Positions 43,128-54,421 of a DNA stretch of 64,000 bases are shown one piece after another. The stretch spans positions 434,001-498,000 of the forward strand of contig CP145424.1 in the NCBI GenBank assembly GCA_036867785.1, read 5' to 3'. The notes below the pieces were generated by a model, which worked only from the letters and a program-made list of their open reading frames with translations, was not told the DNA's origin and searched no databases. Each line of letters starts with the position of its first letter. Positions within the stretch are counted from its first letter, which is position 1. This DNA is from Plasmodiophora brassicae. Taxonomy: Eukaryota; Endomyxa: Phytomyxea; Phytomyxea; Plasmodiophorida. The position numbers were made by a program, and so were the translations under genes.

Positions 43128-44609
43128 TTAATGGATCATCGTATCGCCATCGACGTCAGCCGCCTGCACAGGCACGATACGGCGTTCGTCGCGTGCTGGT
43201 GATGGTTGTGCCAGCATCACGCGGCACAGGCTTGTCAGGGCGCGGGTCGTCCCGCCACCTGCCCAGAAGAGCATCCAGCCGACGTGAGTGTACACGAATG
43301 TGCCGACGCCGACGGACAGGAAGCACACGAAGGCAATCATGGACACGGACAGGTACAGGGTCCACCGGGACAGCCTGACCAGGAGCCGGTGCATGGCGTC
43401 CGGGCGTGTGCTCCTGTGGACGGTGCCGCTGAGGATCCTCTGGAACCTCAGCGACTGCACCAGGAACTGGATGCCGACGACCAGTTGCAGGATCATGATC
43501 AGGGCGGCTGTGAGCTGGTAGACGTAGGGCAGGTTGACGTACAGGGCGTTGAGCAGACACGCAACCGTGTCGAGCGAAACAGGGAGGACGCAGAACCCGA
43601 CCTTGATCATGTGGTGGCAGTCCAGAAGCCGACCGAACCAGGAACCGCGTCCGGACCCAGGGATCTCCTTGATGATGCTCGTCCAGAAGACAGCGCTGAG
43701 CACATCGCAGGTGAACCCCCACCCGGACAGGCCCGTTAGGAAGAATAGGGTCATCTCGTGAGGAAGGATGTCGTTGCTCGCCCAGCCGCCGATGCCAATG
43801 AACGCGCACATGGCGAACGACGTCACCAGCTCAATGACGAGGATCAGGTGTACGATGGAGAGGCGACTAGCGATGAACTTGATGCGACGTCTCCTCGTTC
43901 GAACCGAAGGCGCTGGCAATGTGCCATCGAATTCGGCAATGATAAGCGCCAGGTGCTTACGCAGGAACCTAGCGGCGAGGACGCAGGCGACCCCGAACAC
44001 GACGGTCGGAATCCATCGAAGCAGCACCTGAATGTACCATCGAGGGTAGAAGTCGTCCCAGTCATTAACGTCGGGTCTCACGCTGATGACGATCGAGTCC
44101 TTCTTCTGCCAGTTGTCCACCAGGTAGTCGACGAGGGACGTACCCGGCTGTGCGGGTTCCTCCACCTCCACAAACAGCATCGCGTTCCTGTCGGGCCCGG
44201 GCGTGTCTCTGTTTCTGGGATAGAACTCGATTGGGTCCGTCACATCCTGCCCGTTCGGGAAGATGTTGATCCAGGCCGCAACGCCCTTCTCGTGCAGGCG
44301 GTTGTACATCACCGACACCGGGCACCCGACAAGAGGGGCGCCGGCACCCGATACCAATAGGACGATGCGACCTCGGGCCTCATCTGGGACGTCACTGTTC
44401 GTGTCGCACAGGGTGTCGCTGTTCACGACCATGAATTCGGCGGTGACGTTGACGACGACGGGATCGGTGCCCTGCGGGCCGAGGTACCTGTTCTGGGGGA
44501 CGCTGCGCATCCGAATGCCAGCGAACGGCGACCCGGCCGGTTGTGTGATGACCAGCGCGCTGTGCATGCCCGGGAGCAGGCACGCCATTAGGACGACGAA
44601 TCGCAGCAT
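43128..44609 (-). CDS. Seven-pass membrane protein with PA-like ectodomain, copy 2
   Basis: Intronless, 493 aa, same length as the copy at 35828-37309 and nearly identical to it. Differences cluster in the ectodomain (GQDVTDPIEFYPRN against GKYLTDPIVFYPRN) and the C-terminal tail. The signal peptide is MLRFVVLMACLLPGMHSA. The PA-like segment and seven hydrophobic segments are all present, and the frame is intact, so both copies are probably expressed. It is convergent with the truncated collar copy. The short time since duplication, with changes mostly in the ectodomain, would fit selection on the outer face, but this needs counts of silent and replacement changes. Confidence 0.8.
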   Translation of the reverse strand: MLRFVVLMACLLPGMHSALVITQPAGSPFAGIRMRSVPQNRYLGPQGTDPVVVNVTAEFMVVNSDTLCDTNSDVPDEARGRIVLLVSGAGAPLVGCPVSVMYNRLHEKGVAAWINIFPNGQDVTDPIEFYPRNRDTPGPDRNAMLFVEVEEPAQPGTSLVDYLVDNWQKKDSIVISVRPDVNDWDDFYPRWYIQVLLRWIPTVVFGVACVLAARFLRKHLALIIAEFDGTLPAPSVRTRRRRIKFIASRLSIVHLILVIELVTSFAMCAFIGIGGWASNDILPHEMTLFFLTGLSGWGFTCDVLSAVFWTSIIKEIPGSGRGSWFGRLLDCHHMIKVGFCVLPVSLDTVACLLNALYVNLPYVYQLTAALIMILQLVVGIQFLVQSLRFQRILSGTVHRSTRPDAMHRLLVRLSRWTLYLSVSMIAFVCFLSVGVGTFVYTHVGWMLFWAGGGTTRALTSLCRVMLAQPSPARDERRIVPVQAADVDGDTMIH

Positions 44610-45534
44610 TCCTACAGGTGGTAGGAACCATGCGTAATAGCCTGCTACATACGCCCGGGTAGGTACGCCGGTCCGATCGCGTCCAAATGTTGCCCCTGAT
44701 CAGGGGAGGACGCCTTTCACCGGGGAAGCCGTCAACGATCGAGTCGGCGTCGTCAGTGGCAGCTGTGAGCCAGTGCTGTGAACTCGCCCGCACCGATTAC
44801 CGTTCTGTACGTCCTGCAAAGCGCAGAATCCTGATAAACGGCACCGATCTTCACTGGAGCACGTTCTCCCGGTTCTGCCTGCGCCACTGCCGGAAGTGGA
44901 CAGGCTGGACGTTTCGAAGCATGTGCTGAATCACGTCCTGCTAGACATCAACGAACCGTCCTGCAATGCGGGCCAGGGTTGCTGAGGGCAGTAACTGTCG
45001 AACCGGACGTTAACGCCAGCGGGATACGTGTGACAAGCGGGTCGGATCGACCAGCAACGTGAAGTAGGTCCTGGCCCTGGTGCAGGGGTCGGCTAAGAAC
45101 ATGGCCATCAGAGCCGGGATAGAGGAAACCTTTCCCGAACGCACCCCGGCAGCGGCTGGAACATGGACCCGCTGTTCTGCACGTTGCCCGTTGATCGGCC
45201 GCAAAACCTCCTTAATGTTATTTAGGACGTGGTCGACGACAAAGCCCATCAGCATGGCCTGCACTTCGGGGCGGCGGGATGGCAGGGCGTTGCGAGCGAG
45301 GTCAGCACAACAATCGGCACGGCCTACGACGGTCGCAGCGCCTCCCTGAGGCCAGGCCTGTGGAACACAACGCCTACTTCACTCAGACTGGGTCCCAAAC
45401 GAAGACGTCCTGTTCCCCTGCTAAACCGTCTCCAATCGACGTTCGCAACGGTTCCCATCGCAGACTAATCGATCCCCATGTTCTCGCATTATCCATTCTT
45501 CATCAATATAATATAACAGGTACGATTTCGTTCC
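44610..45534. other. Intergenic stretch without a recognised gene
   Basis: This is between the 7TM copy 2 start and the 3' end of the large-family copy c. Positions 44610-44700 still resemble 37310-37400, and 45440-45534 resemble 37840-37930 (ATGTTCTCGCA, TCAATATAAT, AACAGGTA). The middle has no supported gene. Confidence 0.5.
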
Positions 45535-48188
45535 CTAGGATACCGGTGAGCAGGTCGTTTCGCAATGGGGCCATCCATCGGCAGCCGCGAAGTCGTTATC
45601 GGTGAAGCTATTCGCAACGTTGGCCCAGTCCCACGAGGGATGTGGCCGGTACACAGTGTCTCGTGGACGAGGCTGTCGAATTATCTCGCCCAGGATGACA
45701 GCTAGGTTGGCGGCGGACAGACACGTCACGATACCGAAGAGGATGCTTCCGGCGAGCGCCAGCGTCCAACCCTGGAACGTGGCACTGGGCGAATCGAGGA
45801 CATCCTCGTCGTGGTCGGCACCAGCGGTAGGGCGACTGTCGGGCGCCCTCAGCAGTTTGTCGATCGCGACGGCGCCGATGATGCCAATCACGCCAGCCGC
45901 TACTGGCGCAAGTAGCCGCCGACGCTCGTGTACCGCGGGCAATGGAGATTCTTGCTCGGCTCGCCCATGGCCGAATGTAATCGCGGCAGCAGCAAGCGAC
46001 CCCAACGTTGCTGCAGGTAGCAGAAGCCGTTCCATGCCTGCCCTATGGCCCGTTCTAGGTGCAGCAGCGCGTTCAGCGGTCGACGAGTTCCACAGGGCAT
46101 CGTATTCAGCGTCGATCGCCGATATGATGTCAGATGCGAAGTCTGGGGCGTTCGGTTGCCGCAAGTCGGCACATGGAAACCTCGTCAGGTACAAAGCGGC
46201 GCGACGTCGACCCGCCCGGTCCACATGCCGATCTCGCCGAACCTTAGCCAGCTTAGCCCAGCGTGTGTCGTTACTGTGCTGGTCCCTCTGCAACAAAGTC
46301 AGCAAACAGGAGATGTGCATGAACACGTCCGGGCGTACCTCAATATGGTGCCTCCGTACAAGGAGAGCGTCGTTCGCGGCGCGGTGCTCCGGACGTTGAA
46401 CGTACCTCGTCAAGAGGAAGTCCACCACAGACAGAAGTTCAGGAGCGCCGCGATGCATCATGGACATACCCAGTGCACCGGTGGACGCGTTGAAAATCTC
46501 ACCATCGGGTAGATCATCGAGCGCCAGAGGATCACCAACCCATCCGGTGATACGGATGCCCATCATTGCATAATGCAGGAAACCATGTCCGTCCCCTCGA
46601 ACGGCGTTCTTAAGGGCGGTTTCGAAGTACGATGCCAGGACAAATCCGGTGTGGGCGCCCATGCAGGAGAGATCGGCGGCGAGTGTGTACGCCTTTTCGT
46701 CGTCCAACTCAGCAAGACACCGCCATTCCAGGAGCGGCACGATACGATCGCATGTAGCGTCGTCAAGGAGTGGAAGAAGGTGCCCGGCAAGGTCGGTTGA
46801 CGTCCAAGCGATGCCCAGTATTTCGGAAGGGCGTACCTTCGCGCTGACCGATTGCACAAAGACACGCCACGCACCCAGCCCCCAGAACGACGACGGCCCA
46901 AAGAGGCCCGCCTCGTCCTGACGTTCCTTCCGATGGAATTCGCCCTGTACCAGGTCCAACTGGTTCACCAGCGAAAGAGCTGGTTCTGGCAGACAGTCAT
47001 CCAGGGCAGCTAGAGCAGCGGCAAGCTCATCGTTTGTCGCGTTTGCGAGCTTATCGTTCAATATCTGAGTGAATGGCTCGAAAGCGGACGCCTCCAGCGC
47101 GACGCCCACCATGATCTCGAACAAGTCCATCTGCAGCAGCCCTTGGCGACCAATGTGGCGAACAGCGTTCGACCATGTACCGCGGGGTACTTTTCGCGAA
47201 TAGTCCCAATCAACAGAGACCATCAGCAGGAGCGTTGATACGTCGGCGGGCGTGACCAGACGATCGGAATTCCATCGATCCACAATGACGGAATCAGCCA
47301 TTTCCCTAAGACGTTCGGTCAGACGGGGATCAGGCCGAACAAGATGACGGCGCGTCCGTAGAGATAGCATCGCCTGACGGACCAACGCAGGGTGCTCCTT
47401 CGATGCCCATAGTGCCACTTCGACGTGGTACTTATCGACGGCTTTCTCAAAGTGTTCGTCAAAGTGGCCGCCCACCTGGGAGGGTTCCCGCTGCCCCAGC
47501 CACGTCGCCACGTGGGGCGGGACATGCAGTGGCGTCTGTGGCAGGCGGACGAATCGCCAGGAGGAGCCAGCGTCACCGGCAAGGACGGCATGGCCGAATG
47601 ACCGAAAGCAGTTTAGAACGGGAAACAGGAATACGTCGAAGAAGGCCTGCGGAGACGTTTTCTGTACATACTCGCGAACAGTGTCCATGATGTCTGTCAC
47701 GAGATCAGGCGTGAACTCTTCTGGTACAGTAGCCAGCATGCGGGTTAAGACGACGTTGGAGGCTACCGAAAGAGGGTGCCAATCATCATCATTACCAGAT
47801 AGGGAATCAGACAAAGGCAGTGCCCGCTTCCAGACCCACATCCATTGCCGCGCGCCCATCACTCTTGGCTCTTCGACGATAACTCTCACCGCTTGGTCCG
47901 CAGTGGTCACATTGACGCATACCTCGTCAGGCTGTGCGCTCGGATGGTTAGTATGCATGACTGGTGGACGCGACGTGAACCTTGTTGGGCAACCTTCGAA
48001 ATTCGGACACGTTCCGGGCCCGTGCTATCCGCAAGAAGGAACACCCCGAATCCGAAGACCCGTTTGACGGTAGTCCTGACTTGGGTGCCGTTGCGGTCCA
48101 CGAGACATTCGTCGCCGGCACCCCAGTAGGCAGCACTGGCCGCGCCTGCAGCAGCGACGACAGCAGTAAACAGCCAGACGACGCCCAT
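45535..48188 (-). CDS. Large membrane family, intact copy c
   Basis: Exons 48188-47994 and 47931-45535 close at 863 aa; the intron is 62 nt. I do not recognise the family. Residues 1-20 (MGVVWLFTAVVAAAGAASA) are a signal peptide. Residues 21-65 form a small conserved module, GDECLVDRNGTQVRTTVKR and FGFGVFLLADS, ending at the intron. About 600 mostly helical residues follow, with conserved DWDYSRKVP, FGPSSFWGLGAWRVFV, CDRIVPLLEWRCL and DAEYDALWN. Near the C-terminus are three hydrophobic segments (LLPAATLGSLAAAAITFG, VAAGVIGIIGAVAIDKLL, TLALAGSILFGIVTCLSAA). A conserved tail carries WDWANVANSFTDNDFAAADG. It is likely a surface or endomembrane protein. Copy d is intact, copy b frameshifted, copy a a fragment. 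Confidence 0.75.
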
Positions 48189-48940
48189 CTACTGACTGAC
48201 GCCGCCGCAGTTGCCCGGCGCAGCTAAATTTGGACCGAACACTCGGCGGAACATCGGCACAGACAACAGGCGCAGGCAGACCGCGGCCGGCCGTTCGTCA
48301 CTGCCAGTCGCTGGATCGCCTTCCAGTTACCATGCACCCTAGCTGAATCCCAATTTTGGAACGCTCAATTGTTTGTGAGTCAGCAATAGCTACGGCAGTG
48401 GAACAAACGTTCCGGTTGGGTGAAGCGCGTTCCGGTGGCGGCCACGTCCCGGTACTTACGTTCAAGCGGCGGCAACCAGCAATTAATTTATGGCCATACG
48501 TGCTTAGAAGCTCATTGTTTCCCTACTCTGTTTTGACGCATGCGGTAAACGTATGTCAACTGCTTGAGCCCGAAGGTTTCAGATGCGGTACCCAGGCCCC
48601 GGGTTCCAGAAAATGCCGTTTTCGGCGACCCAGGTCGCCGTCCGAAGGCCCGGCTGATTCCGAAGGAAGGCCTGGAGAAGGAATGTCCCTTGACGCAAGA
48701 ATTGGGCATACCGGAGCGTACGAAGATGAACAGAGCATGAGCGAAAGATGGAAATCAGGCTGGCGTCGGTATCGATAGCTACATATCCCGACATGGCCAC
48801 GGACTGCGATAACTGGAGGGACGATCACTCACATGGACTGCGCGGGTACCGCCAAAACCAGGCCTCGGACTCCGGGACGGCGTTGCCCCTGAGCTGGTTG
48901 TTGACCATACCTCGCGCATCGTGTCGCATCTGCTGTCTGC
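48189..48940. other. Intergenic stretch without a recognised gene
   Basis: Upstream flank of large-family copy c. It ends near a short inverted or low-complexity region. No conserved frame, RNA or repeat was found. Confidence 0.45.
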
Positions 48941-48969
48941 GATACGCCAACCTCTATTGGATTATGCAG

Positions 48970-50397
48970 ACTAGTCAGTCTCATGAATACTGCTTGACGG
49001 CACTGAAGGCGGAGTTGGACCGGCTTGGCTTCGATCGAAATGATTTCGCGGGCTCGCTGAATCGCAATATGCAGTCTGTTGAGGAAGTGTTTGCGATTAT
49101 CAACAATTTCCTGGAGCGATGGCCGAAATGTGGGATTGTTGGAATGTACCGTACGAACTGCTCCAACATCTATCCAACGTTGACGTTGTTGAGCTCCCGG
49201 TCGTACCCATGTCGAGATCATCGGCTCATGTCACTGATTCGACGACTGAGACGATGCAACCCGCTGCGGACGCTCTCCGACGTAAGCATGCTGTTGTCGA
49301 CATTGTGGACGTACCCGCTTGTTGGACATCTTGTTCACGTACTAGGCCGCCTTCACATCAACAGGTCTGTTGTCCAGTTGGACACTGTCGCAGCATGATG
49401 CGTCGCGACAGTCTGCAATACCATATTGAGTCACAGCATTGCCATGTTCAAGTGGTGAACTCGAAAGGCAAACGGGCATCCAGTTCCACTTCCCAAACCT
49501 CGATCTTCAACTTCTTCAAGAAGCCACGTTTGGAGAACGAGCCCATCGCGATTGAAAGTGGAGGTATATATTCCTATGTAAGCATGCATGCACGATCTAG
49601 TTTCTGATATCATGTAATTTGTAGAAATTAATGCAGTGCTTGAGGAGAAATCATCTTGCCTGAATGTCCCTGTTGCTAATCCCTCTGCTCGCGTCGGCCG
49701 GACTGGATGTGTCTGCTCCAAATTTGCCGTTCGCCCAGGAATCTGCTGGCTTCTCTTCTGATCGTCATGATTCGTTCTCAAGTGCTAACCAACCCCCTCA
49801 TCATCCAGCTACTTCCTCATGTGCTGGCCAATCTCCTAACTGTCGTGGCTCCTCATCATGTGCTGACCCATCCTCTGATGGTTCTGCCACTCCTTCCGAT
49901 CATCCGGCCCTCGGTCTTCCTCATGGTTCGATGCTGAAAGGGATTTCGCTACAGTACGGCGGCAATCAAGGGCGGCGTTGCACTTCCCGTTTTACCAGTT
50001 ATGATTGAGCAACTCGAGACACTGAGGCTTCGACTTGTTTCCAAATCGAGAAGTGCCGGGTGGTGCGGGAGCGTCATCCGCGGCCAACCAGGCACCAGTA
50101 TTCTGAAACATGTCTTTACCGATGAGAATATCTACGATGGAATCCCGGATATATTGTACTTGCTCCAACACTCTGAAGATCGGGAACGAGGCTGTTGTCG
50201 AGGGCGTCATCAGTCGCCACGCAGCTGCCGGCCGCCATTTGTCGCCTGAGACTGTGGCCGACGAGGCCTTCATTGATTACAATGGCCCGGCGCCCACAAA
50301 TGCCGACAGCATTCTCAGTGACGTCCTCGACATGTACTTCAAGGATAACAAGCACCACATTTCGCAGACGTCGTACGGACGTCTCACTTCGCGGTAA
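48970..50397 (+). mobile_element. Possible hAT-like transposase remnant
   Basis: Plus-strand pieces lie in different frames. 49119-49560 includes CPVGHCRSMMRRDS followed by HIESQHC, a C2/H2-type zinc finger, then QTSIFNFFKKP, which resembles the basic SFF/NFF block after BED-like fingers of hAT transposases. A GTATAT donor follows. 50160-50397 includes NEAVVEGVISRHAAAGRHLS and DEAFIDYNGP, like the transposase C-terminal region. Between them is Ser/Pro-rich sequence with short repeats (49790-49890). The QxxIxxFF pattern could instead be a PCNA-binding box of a host repair protein. There is no continuous frame. Confidence 0.3.
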
Positions 50398-50400
50398 CAG

Positions 50401-50752
50401 GTAAAGTGGTTTCCCGCATGCTTGCCCGTCGGGATGCGAAGATCCTGAATTTGGAGACGTCCAAATAAACTTTACCGAGCATTGCCGGGGTAACGTATGC
50501 ACTATGGCGCATAATACACTTACCCTATTCCGAAGGACCGGCTGGCACCCATCCGAAGGCCGACGATGGGGAATAGCCTTCGGACGGAGGCCGACTCGAA
50601 AAGCACTTTCTGGAAGCCGGCCCAGGCCGTGCACTGGGACTAGCTCGACTGACCGTCGTCGGGCCACGCTACATGGTTTACGACCCAGCCGATACATACA
50701 ATATGTTCATCCATGGACTGTGCTGCGCAACTCTTGCAGACACATCAGCCCC
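50401..50752. other. 3' flank of large-family copy d
   Basis: No gene is seen. Similarity to the flank of copy b begins at about 50727. Confidence 0.5.
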
Positions 50753-53381
50753 CTAGGCCGGCCATCCATCAGCGACCGCGAAATCGTTGTCAGTGAGGGT
50801 GTTGGCCACGTTTGTCCAGTCCCAGGTGGCAGGTGGCCGATAGACAATGTCCCGTGGACGAGGCTGCCTTGCGAACTCCTTCAGGATAATAGCGAGGTTG
50901 ATGGCACACAGCAACGTCACGATGCCGAATATGATGCATCCGCCGTGCACCATCATCCAATCAGCAAACGTCGTTTCTGAGGAGTCGAAATCCTCCCCAG
51001 TAACGTCGTGTGGAGAAATGCGCTCCGGGACTCTGATGAGCATCCTCTCGACAGCGGCTCCTCCTAAGGCACCAACCGCCCAAGCAACAATTGGCATTAG
51101 TCGTTCTCGGCGTTTCGAACGTGCTGGGACAGATGGTTCAGGAGAGGGTCGACGTCCTCGACTATAAGCAATCGCAGCGGCGGACAGCATCCCTAAAGTC
51201 GTTGCTGGTAGCAGAAACCCTTGGGCAGGGCGGGACACTGTTTCAGTGTTCGTGGTTCTGCGATCATCAGGCAAACTGGGGACGGACGTCGGGGGAATCT
51301 CGTTCCACAGCGCGTTATACCCAATATCGATCGCCGAGAGGGCATGAGGCATTTCCAGCTTGGGGTTCGGTGCCAGCAGGCGGGAACACGGGAACCTTGC
51401 CAGGTAGAGAGCAGCCCGACACCGACCACTTAGGTTGGCGATACGATCACGCCGAAGGTTATCGAGCGCGGCCCAGCGAGTAAATTGCCTTGGTTCCGAG
51501 GTCGGCCTTGCTTGAATATGGACCATCTGCGTAACCACCTCGAATACCATTTGTGACTTCTGATGCAAATGAAGGGCGTCAGCTAGAAACTGCGCCACGA
51601 ATAGGAGACCTGGCAGTCCAGGATCACACGCGATGGTGCCGATAGTCCAGTGGAATACCTTAACAAGGGTATCATAAGGAAGGCTCTGCAGGGGAAGCGG
51701 CTTCCCGGAAGATCTCGTGATACTGTAGCCCATTAGCGCATAGCACAGGTCAGCGTTATCGGACACATTCCCGTGGATCGCGTCCCAGATGACGGATTCA
51801 AATGCAGATGCCAGGAGAGGGGTAGGGCCGGCGCCCAGACTCGTGATATTGACAGCGAACTCGTAAGCCTTCACGATGGACTCCTCGCCCAGACATCGCC
51901 ACTCCAGTAACGGGACGACGCGATCACAGTCGGAGTCTGTCAGGACAGGAAGAAGAGATAGGGAAAGGTTGTTTAACGACCGTCCGGGTACGGAGAGGAC
52001 GTTCGTCGGGCTTAAGGATTCGCCAATCACTGAAACGAAAGCGCGCCAGGCACCCAGGCCCCAGAGGCGTGGCGGTCCGAAGAACCCTGCTTCGGCTTGG
52101 CGTTCAGGTCGATTAAACTCGCTGACAACAATATCCAGATGGTTAACCCGTGAACGAGCCGGCTCTGACAGACAGTTATCCAGGACCGCGAGCACAGTCG
52201 CGAATTCCGTGTTGTCAGAGGTCCTGATCTTCTCCTTCACCGCCTCAGCGAATGCGTCCAGAGTGACCCCGAGCCCGGCGCCAATCATCATTTCGAGCAG
52301 GTCAATTTGCAAAAGAGCTCGGGGCCCGAGTTGCTGAATGGCACCGGCCAATGTTTGGAGAGGGACGTGCCGCGAGTAATCCCAGTCAATGAATATCATC
52401 AGCAAAAGCGTGGATACGTCTTCCAGCGTCGCGATGCGACCTGAATCCCGCCGCTCTAAGATGGAATCGGCGATTTGTTGCAACTCCTGGACGAGCGGAC
52501 GAGGTACATCCCGACGGTTTCTTACCAAGGACAACGCCGCCTGATGAACCAATTCAGGGTGTTCACTGGGTGCCCACAGCGCGCACTCAATTGAGTACCC
52601 AAGTACAGCAGAGGAAAACGAGGAATATACACCGCCCCACTGGTACGTTTCAGATACCTCTAGCCACTTTGCATGCGCAGTCGAGTAATTGGTCGGGATG
52701 AAGAGCGGAGATCTGGACAGGCGGACGAACTGTCCGAAGTATGTGTTACTGTCTGGGTCGCCCCCGTTGACAATCGCAAGACCAAATGAACGAAACATGC
52801 TCAGCACTACACAGCTTGTCCAGAAGCGTTGAGGTGCTGACTGACGAGAACTTCGATGAACGCGGTGTAAGTTCAAGATGACCATGAGTTTGTCGATGAG
52901 GTCTGGTGTGATTTCGTCGGTCACGTTAATGATGAGACGCTCGCAGGCGACCACGACGTCTGACTGTAACCATTCCGGTATGTTCGTGTCGGAACCCCGA
53001 GCGTCCGTCAAGTCTAACATGCGTTGCAATATCGTCATCAATTGCCGAGCGCTGAGTCGAAGGTCGAGCAGCGCCTGCCGCGCTTGATCCAGGGTGGTCA
53101 CATTTACGAACACTTCGTTGGGCTGTCGCGAAACAGTTAGAACGTTCGCTGGTTTGACGCAATGTGAATCATGTGCCTGGCATCACCTTCGTAATCCTGA
53201 CCCGTTCTGGGACCACGCTGTCGGCGAGACGAAACACCCCGAATCCAAAAACCTGCTCGACGACCGTCCTGACGGCGGTGCCATTGCGGTCGACATAACA
53301 TTCATCACCGGGTTCCCAGTAGGCGGCACTCGTCACGCCTGCAACGGCGGCGATCGCAGCAAACACCCACACGGCGTCCAT
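50753..53381 (-). CDS. Large membrane family, intact copy d
   Basis: Exons 53381-53187 and 53122-50753 close at 854 aa; the intron is 64 nt and phase 0, at the same site as in copy c. The signal peptide is MDAVWVFAAIAAVAGVTSA, then the GDECYVDRNGTAVRTVVEQV module, FGFGVFRLADS and ITK|PNEVFVNVTTL across the splice. The long helical body shares DWDYSRHVP, FFGPPRLWGLGAWRAFV, CDRVVPLLEWRCL and IDIGYNALWN with copy c. C-terminal hydrophobic segments are LLPATTLGMLSAAAIAYS, IVAWAVGALGGAAVERML and GCIIFGIVTLLCAINLAII, followed by WDWTNVANTLTDNDFAVADG. That tail is the most constant part of the family, so it probably binds a partner or is a sorting signal. No known domain is recognised. Confidence 0.75.
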
Positions 53382-54083
53382 CACGACGTGGTCCTGACCT
53401 GGCGGCGCAGTTTCCCCAACTGGCGCTAAAGTTAGACCGAACACTCGGCGGCTTGACTGACGGTTTGTTGCATGCCAAAACAGCCGGTACTGTTCCGCGC
53501 GCGGTCATCGATCTGCCAGTCAAGCACGCGCGCAAGGCGGCCAGTGTTACGCGTTCTGTGTCCGACGACTGTACGGGCACAGGGCACTGAAGCTGACAGG
53601 GTCCCCGTGTGGCGGTTGCTGGGATGAGATACTGAGAGGCTGAGGTACTTTCGTGACAGCCTGGCAAACAACGTCAGTGCACAAGGACGCCGATTTTGAG
53701 GATATCGTGTTTCAGCGCTCTATCTAAAGGCTTTCTATAGAACAGCAACAAGCTCAGACGGCGCGCGGATGGCGAACGACGCGAGCTTCGCGCGTCACCT
53801 GCAGCGGATATACGTACCCGAACGAAGAAGCAAGGGGCGATGAGGCATACGCTCGCTAACGATGATCTCCCATAAGGCCATAACTGACGGCACTGTCCGA
53901 TCGATGGCACCCAATGCTGTTATGGAGGTACATATGTCGTGGCTGCAGGCTGCCTCGTTGACAGGGCCCGTCTGGATGATCTCCTGTTGGAAATCACGCA
54001 ATGCCAAGGCGGAGCGGGTCGATGCCGAGCTACGGCGCGCAAACGTAATAGCACTTAATCTCCCACATATAAATTGTTTAGAA
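53382..54083. promoter_or_regulatory. Upstream region of large-family copy d, conserved with copy b
   Basis: Aligns with 41154-41868. A TATAAA-like motif sits at about 54067. No coding frame is conserved between the copies. Confidence 0.5.
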
Positions 54084-54152
54084 TCGGGCGTGTGCACGCT
54101 AGCATAGCGACATCGACTCACGCAACTTCAACCGATGGTTAACCGGTCGTTT

Positions 54153-54202
54153 AACCGGTTAACCGGTTAAACCCCAGGCCCGGACCGGTTAACCGCGGAC
54201 CG
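54153..54202. repeat. GGTTAACC-rich repeat, left of zinc-repeat copy 3
   Basis: ACCGGTTAACCGGTTAA is followed by an ACCCCAG-like stretch and ACCGGTTAACCGCGG. A similar array in the same orientation lies at 56609-56669, on the other side of zinc-repeat copy 3. The unit is itself nearly palindromic (GGTTAACC). Confidence 0.7.
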
Positions 54203-54421
54203 GATCGTGGTCAGTGGCCACCCCTAGTTGGCATCTGACCCTCAACCCCCCTTGTGTTCGTGTTGGGGATGACGACCATGACGACCAGACAGCGGCGGAG
54301 GGTCGACGAGGACTACCATGGCCAGTCCGACCTGCGGCTATACCAAACCATCCATCACACGATTTGCTCTTTAATCAGTAAATTTGCGCAACTAATTGGG
54401 ACAAGATGCAACACGCTCAGT

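Larger units (their letters stand above)
42628..46060. repeat. Segmental duplication, unit 2
   Basis: Partner of 35333-38465, in the same order: collar exons, 7TM gene (minus), spacer, large membrane gene (minus). Unlike unit 1, the large membrane gene continues whole beyond the block to 48188. Confidence 0.8.
50727..54135. repeat. Segmental duplication, copy d of the large membrane gene with 5' flank
   Basis: Partner of 38484-42268. It holds the intact gene and the empty target site (TCGG at 54084-54087) of the MITE found in the other copy. Similarity ends at about 54135, exactly where the GGTTAACC-rich sequence begins. Confidence 0.85.
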
